Assembly (NCBI GenBank): GCA_009784725.1
Contig: WQXS01000001.1
Span: 62,001 to 126,000, forward strand
DNA from: Oscillospiraceae bacterium
GTDB taxonomy: Bacteria; Bacillota; Clostridia; Oscillospirales; Oscillospiraceae
Direction of reading: 5' to 3'
Length of the DNA stretch: 64,000 nucleotides
Shown piece after piece: positions 34,534-44,626 of the stretch; the first letter of the stretch is position 1; each line of letters begins with the position of its first letter. The notes under the pieces are model-generated. The model was not told the DNA's origin. It was given only the letters and a program-made list of their open reading frames with translations, and did no database searches. The position numbers and the translations under genes are program-made.

Positions 34534-36144
34534 TTAAACTTCATCCTGCCATGCTACAGGCTTTAAGTAACCCAGCAGACAGTTCCAAAGCTCATTTGAA
34601 ACAAACGGTTTACCGAGACATTCATTCATTCCGCAGTCGATATATGTGCGGACATCATCAGCCATTATATTTGCAGTCATTGCAATTATCGGGATATCGG
34701 GGTCGATTTCCCTGATCAGCTTCGTCGCATCGAGCCCGTCCATCTCGGGCATATGGATATCCATAAATACCAAAGCGAACTGCTGTTTGCTTTCGGAGGA
34801 ATGGCGTTCGGCAATTTTGCTGACACCGATTTTTCCGTTTTCGGCAATAATTGTTTTCAGCCCGACCTTTGAAAGAAACTCATGTGCAACCTGTTGATTC
34901 ATAATGTTGTCTTCACACAAAAGTATATCGCCTTCGAAAATAGGTCTTTTATTATGCGGTAAAGCGGCGCTTCCGTCTGCGGTATCATCTTTATCGAGAT
35001 CGAGTGTTATATCGAAGCTGAATGTACTGCCTTCACCGAGCGTGCTTTCCACCGATATTTTCCCGCCCATAAGTTCGATGACATTTTTTGTAATCGTAAG
35101 CCCGAGACCGGTACCGCCGTACTTGCGGGTATTTCCGGATTCGGCTTGAATAAACGGGTCGAAAATAATATCAATCTGCTCGGAGGACATGCCGATACCG
35201 CTGTCCTTAATCTCAAAGAAAACGTTGACATTATTTTCGGTGATGTTTTTTATATCCATTTGAAACTCTATAACACCCGAGCTTGTAAATTTGACTGCGT
35301 TTGAAAGAAGGTTGATAAGCACCTGACGGATTCTTGCAGAATCACCGATAACATTCCGGCGCAGGGACGAATCGGTGTAGAAGTTTAGCATAAGGCCGTT
35401 TTCTGTGGCCTTCGGTAAAAACATGTTAATACAGTCGGAAACGACCTCGTTTAAGTCGAACACGTCGTTATTTACATCGATTTTACCCGATTCGAAGCTT
35501 GTAAGGTCCAAAATGTCATTAATTATATGAAGCAGCCACTTTGAACTGTCAAGAATTCTGACAAGATAATCCCTTGTTCTTTGTGAAATATCATCATCGA
35601 GAGCAAGCTCTGAGAATCCGACAATACTGTTCATCGGGGTACGCAGCTCATGGCTCATGTTTGCAAGGAAAACTGTTTTTGCAGCAGTTTTCTCGCGGAC
35701 CTTGACCTCGAGATTGTCGGCATAATCCTGCAAAGCCGCACGATTTTCGATAAGGTCGCGTTTTTGCTGCTCAAGCAGAAGCTGGCTTGCAATACGGCGA
35801 AGCAGCAGCGGGCCGGAAAACGGCTTTGTTACATAATCGACAGCCCCTAAATCAAAACCTTCAAGCTCACTTTCTTCGTCGTTTTTTGCAGTAAGGAAAA
35901 TGACCGGAATATCGGCAAAACGGGAGTCGGCCTTCAGTATTTTTATTGTTTCATATCCGTTCATCTCCGGCATGTTTACATCAAGTAAAATCAGGTCGGG
36001 AACAAACTTTTCGAGCAGGCTGAACAGCTTTGCAGCCGAGGGTGCGGGGAAAACCTCATAAAACGGCTTTAACAGATTTCTTCCCACAGACAGATTTGCG
36101 GCATTATCGTCAACAATAATAATCTTTTTGTTAGTTTCTTTCAT
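34534..36144 (-). CDS. Soluble hybrid kinase REC-HisKA-HATPase-REC
   Basis: A 536-residue protein. REC1 about 5-125 (LILLDVNMPEMNG), a coiled coil (ALQDYADNLEVKVREK), HisKA about 155-222 ([15 protein letters not shown]), HATPase about 265-385 (GGTGLGLTITKNVIELMGG), REC2 about 408-530 (LVFMDIHMPEMDGLDATK). There is no HPt, so it must exchange phosphate with an HPt on another chain, such as those of the kinases encoded on either side. It lies 82 bases upstream of the c-di-GMP gene. Confidence 0.9.
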   Translation of the reverse strand: MKETNKKIIIVDDNAANLSVGRNLLKPFYEVFPAPSAAKLFSLLEKFVPDLILLDVNMPEMNGYETIKILKADSRFADIPVIFLTAKNDEESELEGFDLGAVDYVTKPFSGPLLLRRIASQLLLEQQKRDLIENRAALQDYADNLEVKVREKTAAKTVFLANMSHELRTPMNSIVGFSELALDDDISQRTRDYLVRILDSSKWLLHIINDILDLTSFESGKIDVNNDVFDLNEVVSDCINMFLPKATENGLMLNFYTDSSLRRNVIGDSARIRQVLINLLSNAVKFTSSGVIEFQMDIKNITENNVNVFFEIKDSGIGMSSEQIDIIFDPFIQAESGNTRKYGGTGLGLTITKNVIELMGGKISVESTLGEGSTFSFDITLDLDKDDTADGSAALPHNKRPIFEGDILLCEDNIMNQQVAHEFLSKVGLKTIIAENGKIGVSKIAERHSSESKQQFALVFMDIHMPEMDGLDATKLIREIDPDIPIIAMTANIMADDVRTYIDCGMNECLGKPFVSNELWNCLLGYLKPVAWQDEV

Positions 36145-36233
36145 TTATAAAGTCTCCCTTTCGCAAGTAACCCCCGTGTTTCCATTCTACTAAATCTCCG
36201 CTGTGTCCTGCCGTAACCCCCCACGGCATTTCT

Positions 36234-39200
36234 TTACTGCAGTTGTTTTCTCAACTTATTAAGTTCCTTTAGCGCAAGTGTGAAATCAAGGTTTTCGATG
36301 GTTTTTATCAGCGTTTCACTGCCATTGATCAAACGCAGGTTATCTATATGTGTTAAACAATCAAAATCACTGTCCTTTAATAACGGCTCAAGGTCACTTA
36401 AACGCTGTTTTGCGGAAATTGTATCCGGCTGTTCCCCTGAATCTGCAGATGTATCCGAGCCTTGCGCAAGAGGCGAAAGCTCATGGAGAACAGCAGCGAG
36501 TTCGCTTTTTAATGCCTTCATTTGTTCGGGAATAATGAGGTTTACTCCGGCTTTCAGAGCCTTTTCAACATTGCTTGCAGCATTTTGAAGACCGGGTCTG
36601 TTAAGCTGCCCTGCATTACTTTTCAGTGTATGCACAAGCCTGTGTGCAAGCTTTATATCACCCGAATCGACTGCACTTTCGATTTCGGAAAACTTATCCT
36701 TATTATGTGCAACAAATACATTCACCAGCCGCTGATAGAGTTTTTTATCAATAGCCTCACGCTGGGGAGCCTTCACCTGCTGGTAATTTACTGGTGTCAG
36801 ATATTTACGGAGGCATTTCCAAAGCTCCTGAGAAGAGAACGGCTTGCCGATTATATCCTTCATTCCGACCTTGCTGTAGACCTCTTTGTCATTTGCCATA
36901 ACATTTGCGGTCATAGCAATAATTGGAATATTTGAGTCAAGTTTAAGGATTTCGGTGGCTGCTTCAATTCCGTCCATAACGGGCATATGTATATCCATGA
37001 AAATTAAATCAAACTGCTTTTTGCCGCTGCCTACGGAGCCGTTTGTTGAGCTGTCTGCGGAATCCGGCCTTTCCGTGACCATTTTCACTGCTTCCTCGCC
37101 GTTTTGCGCAACGGCTGAAGTAAGCCCTACTCTGTCAAGGTGTTCGCAGATAACCTGCTGGTTCATGGTATTATCTTCGCACACAAGAACCTCGCCTTTA
37201 AATATCGGTTTTGCGGAATCATCATACACAGGTTCTACATAAGCGGGACTGTCTGCCGGAGCGTCTGTTGCAAGGAAAACAATTTGAAATGTAAACTTGC
37301 TTCCTATACCCGGAGCGCTTTCGACATCAAGCTTACCGCCCATCATTTCGATGATGTTTTTTGTTATCGGAAGACCGAGACCGCTGCCTCCGTATTTACG
37401 TGTTGTACCGGAATCGGCCTGTGAAAACGGGTCGAAAATGTTTTCAAGCTGGTCGTATGATATTCCGATGCCGCTGTCCTGGACTTCAAAAAGAACGGTA
37501 ACACTATCTTTGGTTATTTCTTTTGTATACGCCTGCATTTTAATAATGCCTTCGCTGGTAAACTTTACTGCGTTTGCAAGCAGGTTTGAAAGAACCTGAC
37601 GGAGCTTGACGGGGTCGCCGTAAAGTCTTTTACCGGCGGCAGGTTCGGCATAAAAATAGATGGCTACGCCTTTTTCCTCTGCCTTCGGTAAAAACATTGT
37701 ATGACAGGCATTGAATATTTCGTTGAGGTCAAACGGAATACTTTCGAGCTCCATTTTGCCCGATTCGATTTTTGAAATATCCAGCACATCGTTTAATATT
37801 TGCAAAAGCCATTGTGAGTTGTCCAGGATTTTTTTGAGAAAATCCTTTGTCCTCGACGGAATGTAGTCGTCGAGTGCAAGCTCCGAAAACCCGATAATGC
37901 TGTTCATGGGAGTGCGAATTTCATGGCTCATATTTGCAAGAAAATCCGATTTACTGCGGCTTGCCGTTTCCGCCTTTTGGACGGCCTCCTGCAGGTTTGC
38001 GGTAATGCTGTTGCGGTTTATTGCGCTTGCGATAATCAGGCTTCCCGAGGTGAGGATGTCTATTTCGTCCCGGGTGAGCGTACCCTCGATACGGCAGTTG
38101 TCGTAGCTTATAAAACCCCAAAAGACACCGTGAAGATGAACGGGTACGGCAAGAATTGTCTTGACAAAACCGCGTTCTAATATAATCCGCTCTTTTTCGG
38201 GCATTTCCGAAGCAGGACCGTAAACGTATTCATTGCGCAGGAATCTTTCGAACCATCCGGGAATATTCTCGACATAGGATAATGTATGCCCGGTACTTAC
38301 GGGAAGACCGAAATCAACACTTTCCTCAAGCCATTCATGGGTAAGTGTGAAATGCAGATTATTGTTTTGAACCACATTTTGCCAAATATAAATCCTGTCG
38401 ATATCCATGCATTTTGCGAGCAGCTCCATTCCATCGGGAAGAACGGCGTTAAAGGCCTCTTCGTTTTCTGCACTGAAAAGTGACTCGGATATTGCATTTA
38501 TTGCGTGCAAAATATTTTCCTGACGCTCACGTGCTTCCATGGATGTGATGAGGTCGGCGGATTTTTCGTTGAGCCGCTCCCAGGCATCCGTAGTTTCCCG
38601 TGCAAGCCTTCCGATTTCATCGTCGCGTCCCAAGCCGTAGATGCTTTTGCCGTTGTCTGCATCGGATGAAACACTTTGGGTAAGCGAAACAAGAGGGGAG
38701 AATATCATCCGTGTCATAATAATCGAGCTTGTTGCAACATAGAGGATAAAAGCAAGAATAATTATAATAACGGGGAAAAATGTGCTGAAGAAATCAAGAA
38801 GTGCGTTTGCATTGTAAAATGATATTGTCAGCCAGTTTGTATTCGGAATTTTGGCGATTGACAAAAACCGGAAATTCCCGCTTGAAAGCGTTACAACCTC
38901 AGGCTCAAGGCGGCCTTTGGAAATTTCGGGGTTGATTAAATATTCCATCAGCGCAGTTGCAAGAGCGGGGTCGGAGTTTACATCGAGAATGTGACGGTTT
39001 TCTATATCCTCGGCTGTAAAATCGGTTGTCAGAATATCAGGGTCGGGAACATAACTGCTTATTTGAATAATCCCGTTATAATCAAGAATATATCCTACGA
39101 CATTGCGTGAATCATATTGCCCGAACAGTTCGTGGAATATATAATCGAACTGAAGCGCCGAACATATTATGCCGATTGGTTTACCGTCTTTTTCGACCTT

Positions 39201-39764
39201 GTGGTTTATCCAGATCCTGCTTGTATCGGTAACCTTGTCGACGTCAAGATTTAAAGTATAATCAAACTCCGATTCAAGAGCATAAAAGAACCACTGATCA
39301 TAAAGGATATTTGGGTCAAGCTTGTCAAACGGTACAAACTCCGATATATCAATGCCGCTGTCTATACTGAATTCATTAAGAGAGTCGAGTATTGCAAAAT
39401 AAATACCGTCAATTTGAAGCATGTTCGAGAACATCATCATGTTATGGAAGGCGGCATCCCGTTTTTGTGTGTTTCCTTCGTCGGCGAACCACTCTACAAT
39501 CTCGGGTGACCTTGCGGCATGAGCGATGAGCGAAATTTCATTTCCCAGATATGACCCTAAAATGTTTGCAGTCTCAACAGCGTAAAAACGGGCATAATCA
39601 TCGGAAACTTTTTCGACAAGGTTTAGCATGGAAAAAGTACTTACCGCAACCATAATAATCAAAATAACAATAACAAGCAGAGCATTGATATTTCTGAACC
39701 GGACGGCAAGCTTGCGTCCTTGTTTATTACCTGAATCTATTGATACACCGGAGCCATTGCTCAT
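36234..39764 (-). CDS. Cache-HAMP-GAF hybrid histidine kinase with receiver and HPt
   Basis: A 1176-residue membrane sensor kinase. TM1 about 26-48, extracytoplasmic Cache region about 50-330, TM2 about 335-358, HAMP about 359-410, GAF about 425-595 ([13 protein letters not shown] ... [21 protein letters not shown]), HisKA about 615-680 ([15 protein letters not shown]), HATPase about 725-845 ([19 protein letters not shown]), receiver about 880-1010 ([17 protein letters not shown]) and HPt about 1045-1150 ([14 protein letters not shown]). Its HPt sequence is nearly the same as that of the 19.8-23 kb kinase, pointing to duplication. 52 bases upstream is the REC-kinase gene. Confidence 0.93.
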   Translation of the reverse strand: MSNGSGVSIDSGNKQGRKLAVRFRNINALLVIVILIIMVAVSTFSMLNLVEKVSDDYARFYAVETANILGSYLGNEISLIAHAARSPEIVEWFADEGNTQKRDAAFHNMMMFSNMLQIDGIYFAILDSLNEFSIDSGIDISEFVPFDKLDPNILYDQWFFYALESEFDYTLNLDVDKVTDTSRIWINHKVEKDGKPIGIICSALQFDYIFHELFGQYDSRNVVGYILDYNGIIQISSYVPDPDILTTDFTAEDIENRHILDVNSDPALATALMEYLINPEISKGRLEPEVVTLSSGNFRFLSIAKIPNTNWLTISFYNANALLDFFSTFFPVIIIILAFILYVATSSIIMTRMIFSPLVSLTQSVSSDADNGKSIYGLGRDDEIGRLARETTDAWERLNEKSADLITSMEARERQENILHAINAISESLFSAENEEAFNAVLPDGMELLAKCMDIDRIYIWQNVVQNNNLHFTLTHEWLEESVDFGLPVSTGHTLSYVENIPGWFERFLRNEYVYGPASEMPEKERIILERGFVKTILAVPVHLHGVFWGFISYDNCRIEGTLTRDEIDILTSGSLIIASAINRNSITANLQEAVQKAETASRSKSDFLANMSHEIRTPMNSIIGFSELALDDYIPSRTKDFLKKILDNSQWLLQILNDVLDISKIESGKMELESIPFDLNEIFNACHTMFLPKAEEKGVAIYFYAEPAAGKRLYGDPVKLRQVLSNLLANAVKFTSEGIIKMQAYTKEITKDSVTVLFEVQDSGIGISYDQLENIFDPFSQADSGTTRKYGGSGLGLPITKNIIEMMGGKLDVESAPGIGSKFTFQIVFLATDAPADSPAYVEPVYDDSAKPIFKGEVLVCEDNTMNQQVICEHLDRVGLTSAVAQNGEEAVKMVTERPDSADSSTNGSVGSGKKQFDLIFMDIHMPVMDGIEAATEILKLDSNIPIIAMTANVMANDKEVYSKVGMKDIIGKPFSSQELWKCLRKYLTPVNYQQVKAPQREAIDKKLYQRLVNVFVAHNKDKFSEIESAVDSGDIKLAHRLVHTLKSNAGQLNRPGLQNAASNVEKALKAGVNLIIPEQMKALKSELAAVLHELSPLAQGSDTSADSGEQPDTISAKQRLSDLEPLLKDSDFDCLTHIDNLRLINGSETLIKTIENLDFTLALKELNKLRKQLQ

Positions 39765-39816
39765 TTGTGCGCCTTCTCTCTTGGTAAATTATATTATTTC
39801 TTTCTGCCGGTTTAAA

Positions 39817-41025
39817 CTAAACACATTCAAATACACATGTAAAAGTAAATTTTGCGCCTTTATCCAAATCCGATTCGAGTGTAATTGTTCCGCCCATGAG
39901 CTCGACTATACGCTTTGACAGTGCAAGCCCGATTCCGATACCGCCGTGTTTTCTTGTAATGCTGCCGTCAACCTGCTCGAAGATTGTGAAAAGTCCCTTT
40001 TGCTGCTCCTCCGAGATACCGATACCGCTGTCTTGAACCTCGAAGCGGAGTGTGACTTTATTATTTTCATTGCTCAGCATACGTGCATCAAAGCGTATAT
40101 CGCTGCCGTCGGGAGAAAATTTCACAGCATTTGCAAGTAAATTCCCGATTACCTGCTGCAGCCGCATTTCGTCGCCGCGGAGCTTTTCGGGGATTTTTGC
40201 GTCTATAAACGAAACAAGTCCCTGCTTTTTTTGCGAGGCGTTATATTGTGCGGTTTGAATCACATTTGTTATCATTGCAACGAAATTAAATTCCTCGTGT
40301 GCAAGCTTGAAAACGCCGTATTCGGTACCCGAAATATCGAGGACACCGTTTATAAGGTTGAGCAAATGGTTGGAGGCCTTGGTGATTTCGCCGATATAAT
40401 CATCTATGTCGTTTGGAATATTTTTCAGTTTAACGATTTGCAGCATTCCCGTTATTGCATTCATCGGAGTCAGCATTTCATGACTCATACGTGCAAGAAA
40501 TTCGCTTTTTGCACGGCTCGAATGCTCTGCAAGCTCCCTATGATGCTCTGCTTGCTCCTTTGCCGCAATAAGACCTGCTTCAAGCTCTTTTATTAATTTT
40601 AACTGACGTTCAAGCTCGTCGCGCTCTTCGAGAGTGCGGATGTGGTTGACGAGTTTTACCTGATTTTCAACTCTGAGCTTGACGATGTCGGGATTAAACG
40701 GCTTTGGAATATAGTCGGCGGCACCGAGACCGAGACCTTTTCTTTCCGCTTCGATATTGTCAAGCCCTGTTATGAATATTACGGGAATGCTTTTGGTTTT
40801 TTCCATACTCTTAAGAGTGGAGATAACCTCGTAACCGTCCATTTCGGGCATCAGAACATCAAGTAAAATCACATCGGGCAGATGTTCGTTTGCAAGCTCA
40901 ATTGCATCGGCACCGTTTTTTGCTGCGAACACATCGTAGTCTGTGCTTAGAATATTTGTCATTGCAATAATATTTGCCGTTTCGTCATCAACAATGAGTA
41001 CAACGTTTTTTTTGTCTTCAATCAT
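39817..41025 (-). CDS. Soluble REC-histidine kinase
   Basis: A 402-residue protein: receiver about 5-122 (VILLDVLMPEMDG, IPKPFN), a coiled coil (ERDELERQLKLIKELEAGL), HisKA about 170-235 and HATPase about 280-400 (GGIGIGLALSKRIVELMGG). The H-box reads MSHEMLTPMNA instead of [11 protein letters not shown] of the sister kinases; the phospho-acceptor His is kept. A receiver in front of a kinase lets one phosphorelay gate another. The gene overlaps the upstream hybrid kinase by 8 bases, so both are translated in fixed proportion. Confidence 0.9.
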   Translation of the reverse strand: MIEDKKNVVLIVDDETANIIAMTNILSTDYDVFAAKNGADAIELANEHLPDVILLDVLMPEMDGYEVISTLKSMEKTKSIPVIFITGLDNIEAERKGLGLGAADYIPKPFNPDIVKLRVENQVKLVNHIRTLEERDELERQLKLIKELEAGLIAAKEQAEHHRELAEHSSRAKSEFLARMSHEMLTPMNAITGMLQIVKLKNIPNDIDDYIGEITKASNHLLNLINGVLDISGTEYGVFKLAHEEFNFVAMITNVIQTAQYNASQKKQGLVSFIDAKIPEKLRGDEMRLQQVIGNLLANAVKFSPDGSDIRFDARMLSNENNKVTLRFEVQDSGIGISEEQQKGLFTIFEQVDGSITRKHGGIGIGLALSKRIVELMGGTITLESDLDKGAKFTFTCVFECV

Positions 41026-44000
41026 TTTTTTTATTTAACCTCTCCTTTATTAGTAATAACTCGGCCATAGCCTGTTTAAACTCAAATTCATCAACGCATT
41101 GGAGCAGCTTTTGTGAATTGGGGATGCTTCTTATTTCATCGAGCATGTTCATGCATTCGGTGCTGTGCTGCTTTAGAAGCGGTTCGAGCTTCTCGATTAT
41201 CTTCAAAGCTTCTTTATTATCGACGTGATTAATATCTTCCGACTGTTCGGTTATCATTGCAGATAATTTTTCGAGTACCGGGTTTAATTCTTTTTCAAGC
41301 ACGGCAAGTTGTTTTTTCGGGAGTTTGTTTTCCCCGTCCGAAAGCATCAGTTCGGTTTCGGCGGCGATTTTTTGCAGGGCTGTTTCACCGATTTGACCCG
41401 CATTGCTTTTTAAAGTATGAACCATTCTGTGTGCAAGCTTATAGTCATTGTTATCAAGGGCATTTTTCAGATTTTCTATAATCGTTTTGTTGCTTTGTGC
41501 AAAGTATACCTGAAGCTGCCGGAGTGCCATGTCCTCTTCCTCGGCGAGCGACTGATTGCTCTGAGTGATATAATCAACAACGGGCAGGTGCTTTAAAAGA
41601 CATTTCCAAAGGTCTTGCGATGTAAAGGGTTTGCTGAGCAAATCAAGCATTCCTCTTGATTTGTACAGCTCAACATCATTTGCCATTATATTTGCAGTAA
41701 GTGCGATTATCGGCATTTTCGGACAGATTTCGGAAATCCTTGAAGCGGCTTCAAGCCCGTCCATAACCGGCATGTGAATATCCATAAATACAAGGTCAAA
41801 GGGTATTTTTGGTTTTTCTTCGCCGGCTGCGGAAGCCTCTGCAAGGCTTTTCATCCGGGTCTCTACGATTTCAACGCCCTGTTGCCCGTCGCAGGCTACA
41901 GTGGTCCTTATTCCGACACGGGTGAGGTGGTCGCAAATGACCTGTTGATTTAACAAATTATCCTCGCAGATGAGAATATCGGCGTCGAAGCATGGTTTTT
42001 CGGTGGTTCCGAGCAGTAATGCCTTATCGCCGGATTTTTCGGTTGCAAGCTCAAATTCAAGCTCGAAGCTGAATGTGCTTCCGACGCCTTGTATACTTTG
42101 AACCTCAAGCTCACCACCCATAAGCTCAACAATGCTTTTTGAAATCGGAAGCCCGAGCCCTGTACCGCCGAATTTCCGGGTCACGCTGTCGTCAGCCTGC
42201 ACATATGGCTTGAAAATATTTTCCACATTTTCCGGGCTCATTCCGATACCGCTGTCTTGAACCTCGAACTTAACCGTCATACGCTTGTTATCTGTTTCCC
42301 TGACCGATGTGTAGAGCTTTATTGTACCTGTGCTTGTGAATTTTGCGGCATTTGAAAGAAGGTTTGTAAGTATCTGGCGTAGCCGTATAGGGTCGCCGAT
42401 AACTCTTTTACCCCTGATTTGCTCTGCATAACAGAAAAATGTAAAATCCTTGTCTATCGTTTTCGGAATAAATGCCTCCTGACATTGAGTAATAAGCTCG
42501 TGTATATCAAAGGAGATATTCTCCAGTGAGATTTTTCCGGATTCGATTTTTGAATTATCCAGAATATCGTTGATAATATCGAGAAGCCACAAGGCGTTTT
42601 CAGAGATATTTGAAAGATATTGCCTTGTTTTTTCGGAAACTTCATCATCCTGGGCAAGCTCGGAAAATCCGATAATGCTGTTCATCGGTGTCCTTATTTC
42701 GTGGCTCATATTTGCAAGGAATATGGATTTGCTTCTGTTTGCGGCTTCTGCGAGGTCACGGGCATTGCGCAGTCTTTCGTTTGCTTCCTTTTCATCCGTA
42801 ATATCCATCATTGCTCCGGAAGCCCGCAGCGGATACCCGTTATCGTCTCTAAGGGTTTCGCAGAATGCGATGTAATGAGCGTATTCTCCGTCTTTCTTAA
42901 GCATACGGTATTCTTCTCTGTAGGGAGTGCCTCCCGATAAATCAAACAGATGGTTTCTGAACGAATCGGTAACCCGCTCTGCATCATCGGGATGAACAAT
43001 GCTGCGCCAGCTTCCCATAACGTTCGGGAAATCCTTTTCGTTTGTATACCCGAGCAGATTTCTGTAATTATCGGTATATGTGTGCGGGTTTAAAGGATTA
43101 AACGGGTCATCGTTTTGAACCTCGAAATCCCAGAGCCCGATATTTGCCGCTTTGACCATAAGATTGAGCTTTGTAAGCTGAGATTGATTGTGTGCAAGCA
43201 TTTGTTCAAGTTCTTTTTGCTGGACAATTGTTTTCTTAATCAGATTATCAAGCTGGTCCTTTACAACCCCCGATATCGGTACGGCAAGAGCGGCGCACAG
43301 CATAAGGACAATAAATGTGAGCAGTAAGCCCGTTGCGATAAATACCTGCATCTTGCTTTCGTCTGCCGTGGTGTCATATCCTACAAAAAGCATTCCGATA
43401 ACATTGTTGTTAATGGAAAAAAGCGGTACATATTTTGTGAGAACCGTATTGCCGGAGAGTAAGACAACTCCCTGGAACGCTTCGCCTGCAAGAACTCTTT
43501 GGCTGACATCGGTTGGTGCTTTTGCTCCGAGTGCATACGTTCCGTCAGGGTTAAGAAGTGTTGTGGATATACGTTCATCGCTCAGAAATACAGATACTTC
43601 ACATCCCGTAACATCAGCGAGCCGGAAAGAAAACTCCTGTATGTCGAGCCTGAAGCCCATTGAAACGACTCCGATCATGTTCATCTCATAATCATAAATC
43701 GGCGCTCCTGCGTACACGCCGAGCTTTATGACGGCTCCCTGTGTGATGACTGTTGTACTGTATCCCTGCTTTGCAAGGGCTACGTGGGGCTGATTTGAAA
43801 TGTTGTCACCATATGTTTCGGGTGCGTGGGTTCTGGTGATAACAGTGCCGTCGGGATAGAGAATATTGCAGAAATCGACCTGCGTCATGTTTTTTAAAGA
43901 ATTTGCAAGATGAATGATGCGCTCACGGTCGTCGTTCATAAGTGCCTCAATCATATCGCGGTTGCTCTGAATCCCGAATGCGGCAACCTGGGCCTTGACC

Positions 44001-44170
44001 TTCATCTCGGAGATTTCATTATATGCAACCGTCGCTGCAACCTCAACCGTAGTATTCATCGAATCATCGAGTTCTCTGCGGAAAAGAAAAAGCGATGCCG
44101 CAAATACAGCAATACAACCAATAATTGTAAGTGCAAGCATCGGTATAAGGATTCTTTTTCGTATACTCAT
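41018..44170 (-). CDS. Cache-PAS hybrid histidine kinase with receiver and HPt
   Basis: A 1050-residue membrane sensor kinase that opens the signalling block. TM1 about 8-28, Cache-type sensor about 35-275 (FCNILYPDGTVITRTH, GMLFVGYDTT), TM2 about 280-302, coiled coil, PAS about 335-460 (DNYRNLLGYTNEKDFP, EEYRMLKKDGEYAHY), HisKA about 480-545 ([15 protein letters not shown]), HATPase about 590-710 (GGTGLGLPISKSIVELMGG), receiver about 735-865 ([17 protein letters not shown]) and HPt about 920-1020 ([14 protein letters not shown]). All catalytic boxes are intact. No promoter is obvious in the 90 bases before the start. Confidence 0.93.
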   Translation of the reverse strand: MSIRKRILIPMLALTIIGCIAVFAASLFLFRRELDDSMNTTVEVAATVAYNEISEMKVKAQVAAFGIQSNRDMIEALMNDDRERIIHLANSLKNMTQVDFCNILYPDGTVITRTHAPETYGDNISNQPHVALAKQGYSTTVITQGAVIKLGVYAGAPIYDYEMNMIGVVSMGFRLDIQEFSFRLADVTGCEVSVFLSDERISTTLLNPDGTYALGAKAPTDVSQRVLAGEAFQGVVLLSGNTVLTKYVPLFSINNNVIGMLFVGYDTTADESKMQVFIATGLLLTFIVLMLCAALAVPISGVVKDQLDNLIKKTIVQQKELEQMLAHNQSQLTKLNLMVKAANIGLWDFEVQNDDPFNPLNPHTYTDNYRNLLGYTNEKDFPNVMGSWRSIVHPDDAERVTDSFRNHLFDLSGGTPYREEYRMLKKDGEYAHYIAFCETLRDDNGYPLRASGAMMDITDEKEANERLRNARDLAEAANRSKSIFLANMSHEIRTPMNSIIGFSELAQDDEVSEKTRQYLSNISENALWLLDIINDILDNSKIESGKISLENISFDIHELITQCQEAFIPKTIDKDFTFFCYAEQIRGKRVIGDPIRLRQILTNLLSNAAKFTSTGTIKLYTSVRETDNKRMTVKFEVQDSGIGMSPENVENIFKPYVQADDSVTRKFGGTGLGLPISKSIVELMGGELEVQSIQGVGSTFSFELEFELATEKSGDKALLLGTTEKPCFDADILICEDNLLNQQVICDHLTRVGIRTTVACDGQQGVEIVETRMKSLAEASAAGEEKPKIPFDLVFMDIHMPVMDGLEAASRISEICPKMPIIALTANIMANDVELYKSRGMLDLLSKPFTSQDLWKCLLKHLPVVDYITQSNQSLAEEEDMALRQLQVYFAQSNKTIIENLKNALDNNDYKLAHRMVHTLKSNAGQIGETALQKIAAETELMLSDGENKLPKKQLAVLEKELNPVLEKLSAMITEQSEDINHVDNKEALKIIEKLEPLLKQHSTECMNMLDEIRSIPNSQKLLQCVDEFEFKQAMAELLLIKERLNKKND

Positions 44171-44260
44171 CTAAACATATACCTTCGTTTAATCTTCATC
44201 AAAAAAAGTGCTGATAAAAAATATACCATATAAAACGTACCAAAGCAAGAAAAAGACAGG

Positions 44261-44465
44261 GCAGGAGTTGTATGTTTTTGCTTTGTTAGTGCGACTTAGG
44301 GTAAGTAAAATTAATTTCCTTTCGCTCAGATGAAACGTCGTGTTTCAACAGAGCGCCCTTCGGCGTCTTATGGCTCGCTTGCGAGACATTGACTTATGTG
44401 TGCGAAAACTAATTTTACTTACCCTAAGCCACACTACAAACAAAGCAAAAATGCACAACTCCTGC
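44261..44465. repeat. Family-B long palindromic element, copy 2
   Basis: About 205 bases. Outer arms start GCAGGAGTTGT and end in the complement ACAACTCCTGC, then TTTTTGCTTTGTTAGTG pairs with CACTACAAACAAAGCAAAAA. Inner arms begin CTTAGGGTAAGT. The conserved centre CGCTCAGATGAAACGTCGTG follows. Compared with copies 1 and 4 it has an extra module, GGCTCGCTTGCGAGACATTG (44372-44391). It lies between divergent genes, so here it is not a simple 3'-end terminator. Confidence 0.85.
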
Positions 44466-44471
44466 TCCACC

Positions 44472-44497
44472 GTCATTGCGAGCGCACGAAGCAATCC
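44472..44497 (+). repeat. Fragment of a GTCATTGCGAGC-type interspersed repeat
   Basis: GTCATTGCGAGC then GCACGAAGCAATCC matches the widespread bacterial interspersed repeat of the form GTCATTGCGAGnnnnnGAAGCAATC, whose ends form an imperfect palindrome. It abuts family-B copy 2. Only a short fragment is present. Confidence 0.55.
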
Positions 44498-44532
44498 AGT
44501 CCTTCGCTCCTCGTTCTCTTGTGTCTTGGCAC

Positions 44533-44561
44533 TTGAAAGGCACTAAATGTTGTGGTATAAT
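44533..44561 (+). promoter_or_regulatory. Promoter of the polysaccharide deacetylase gene
   Basis: TTGAAA (44533-44538) and TATAAT (44556-44561) with 17-base spacing, 66 bases before the start codon. Confidence 0.6.
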
Positions 44562-44626
44562 AGGGTATGTTTTTATGCGCAGAATTGGTATTTTTTCTGC
44601 GACGTTATATAAAGTGAGTAACCCGG

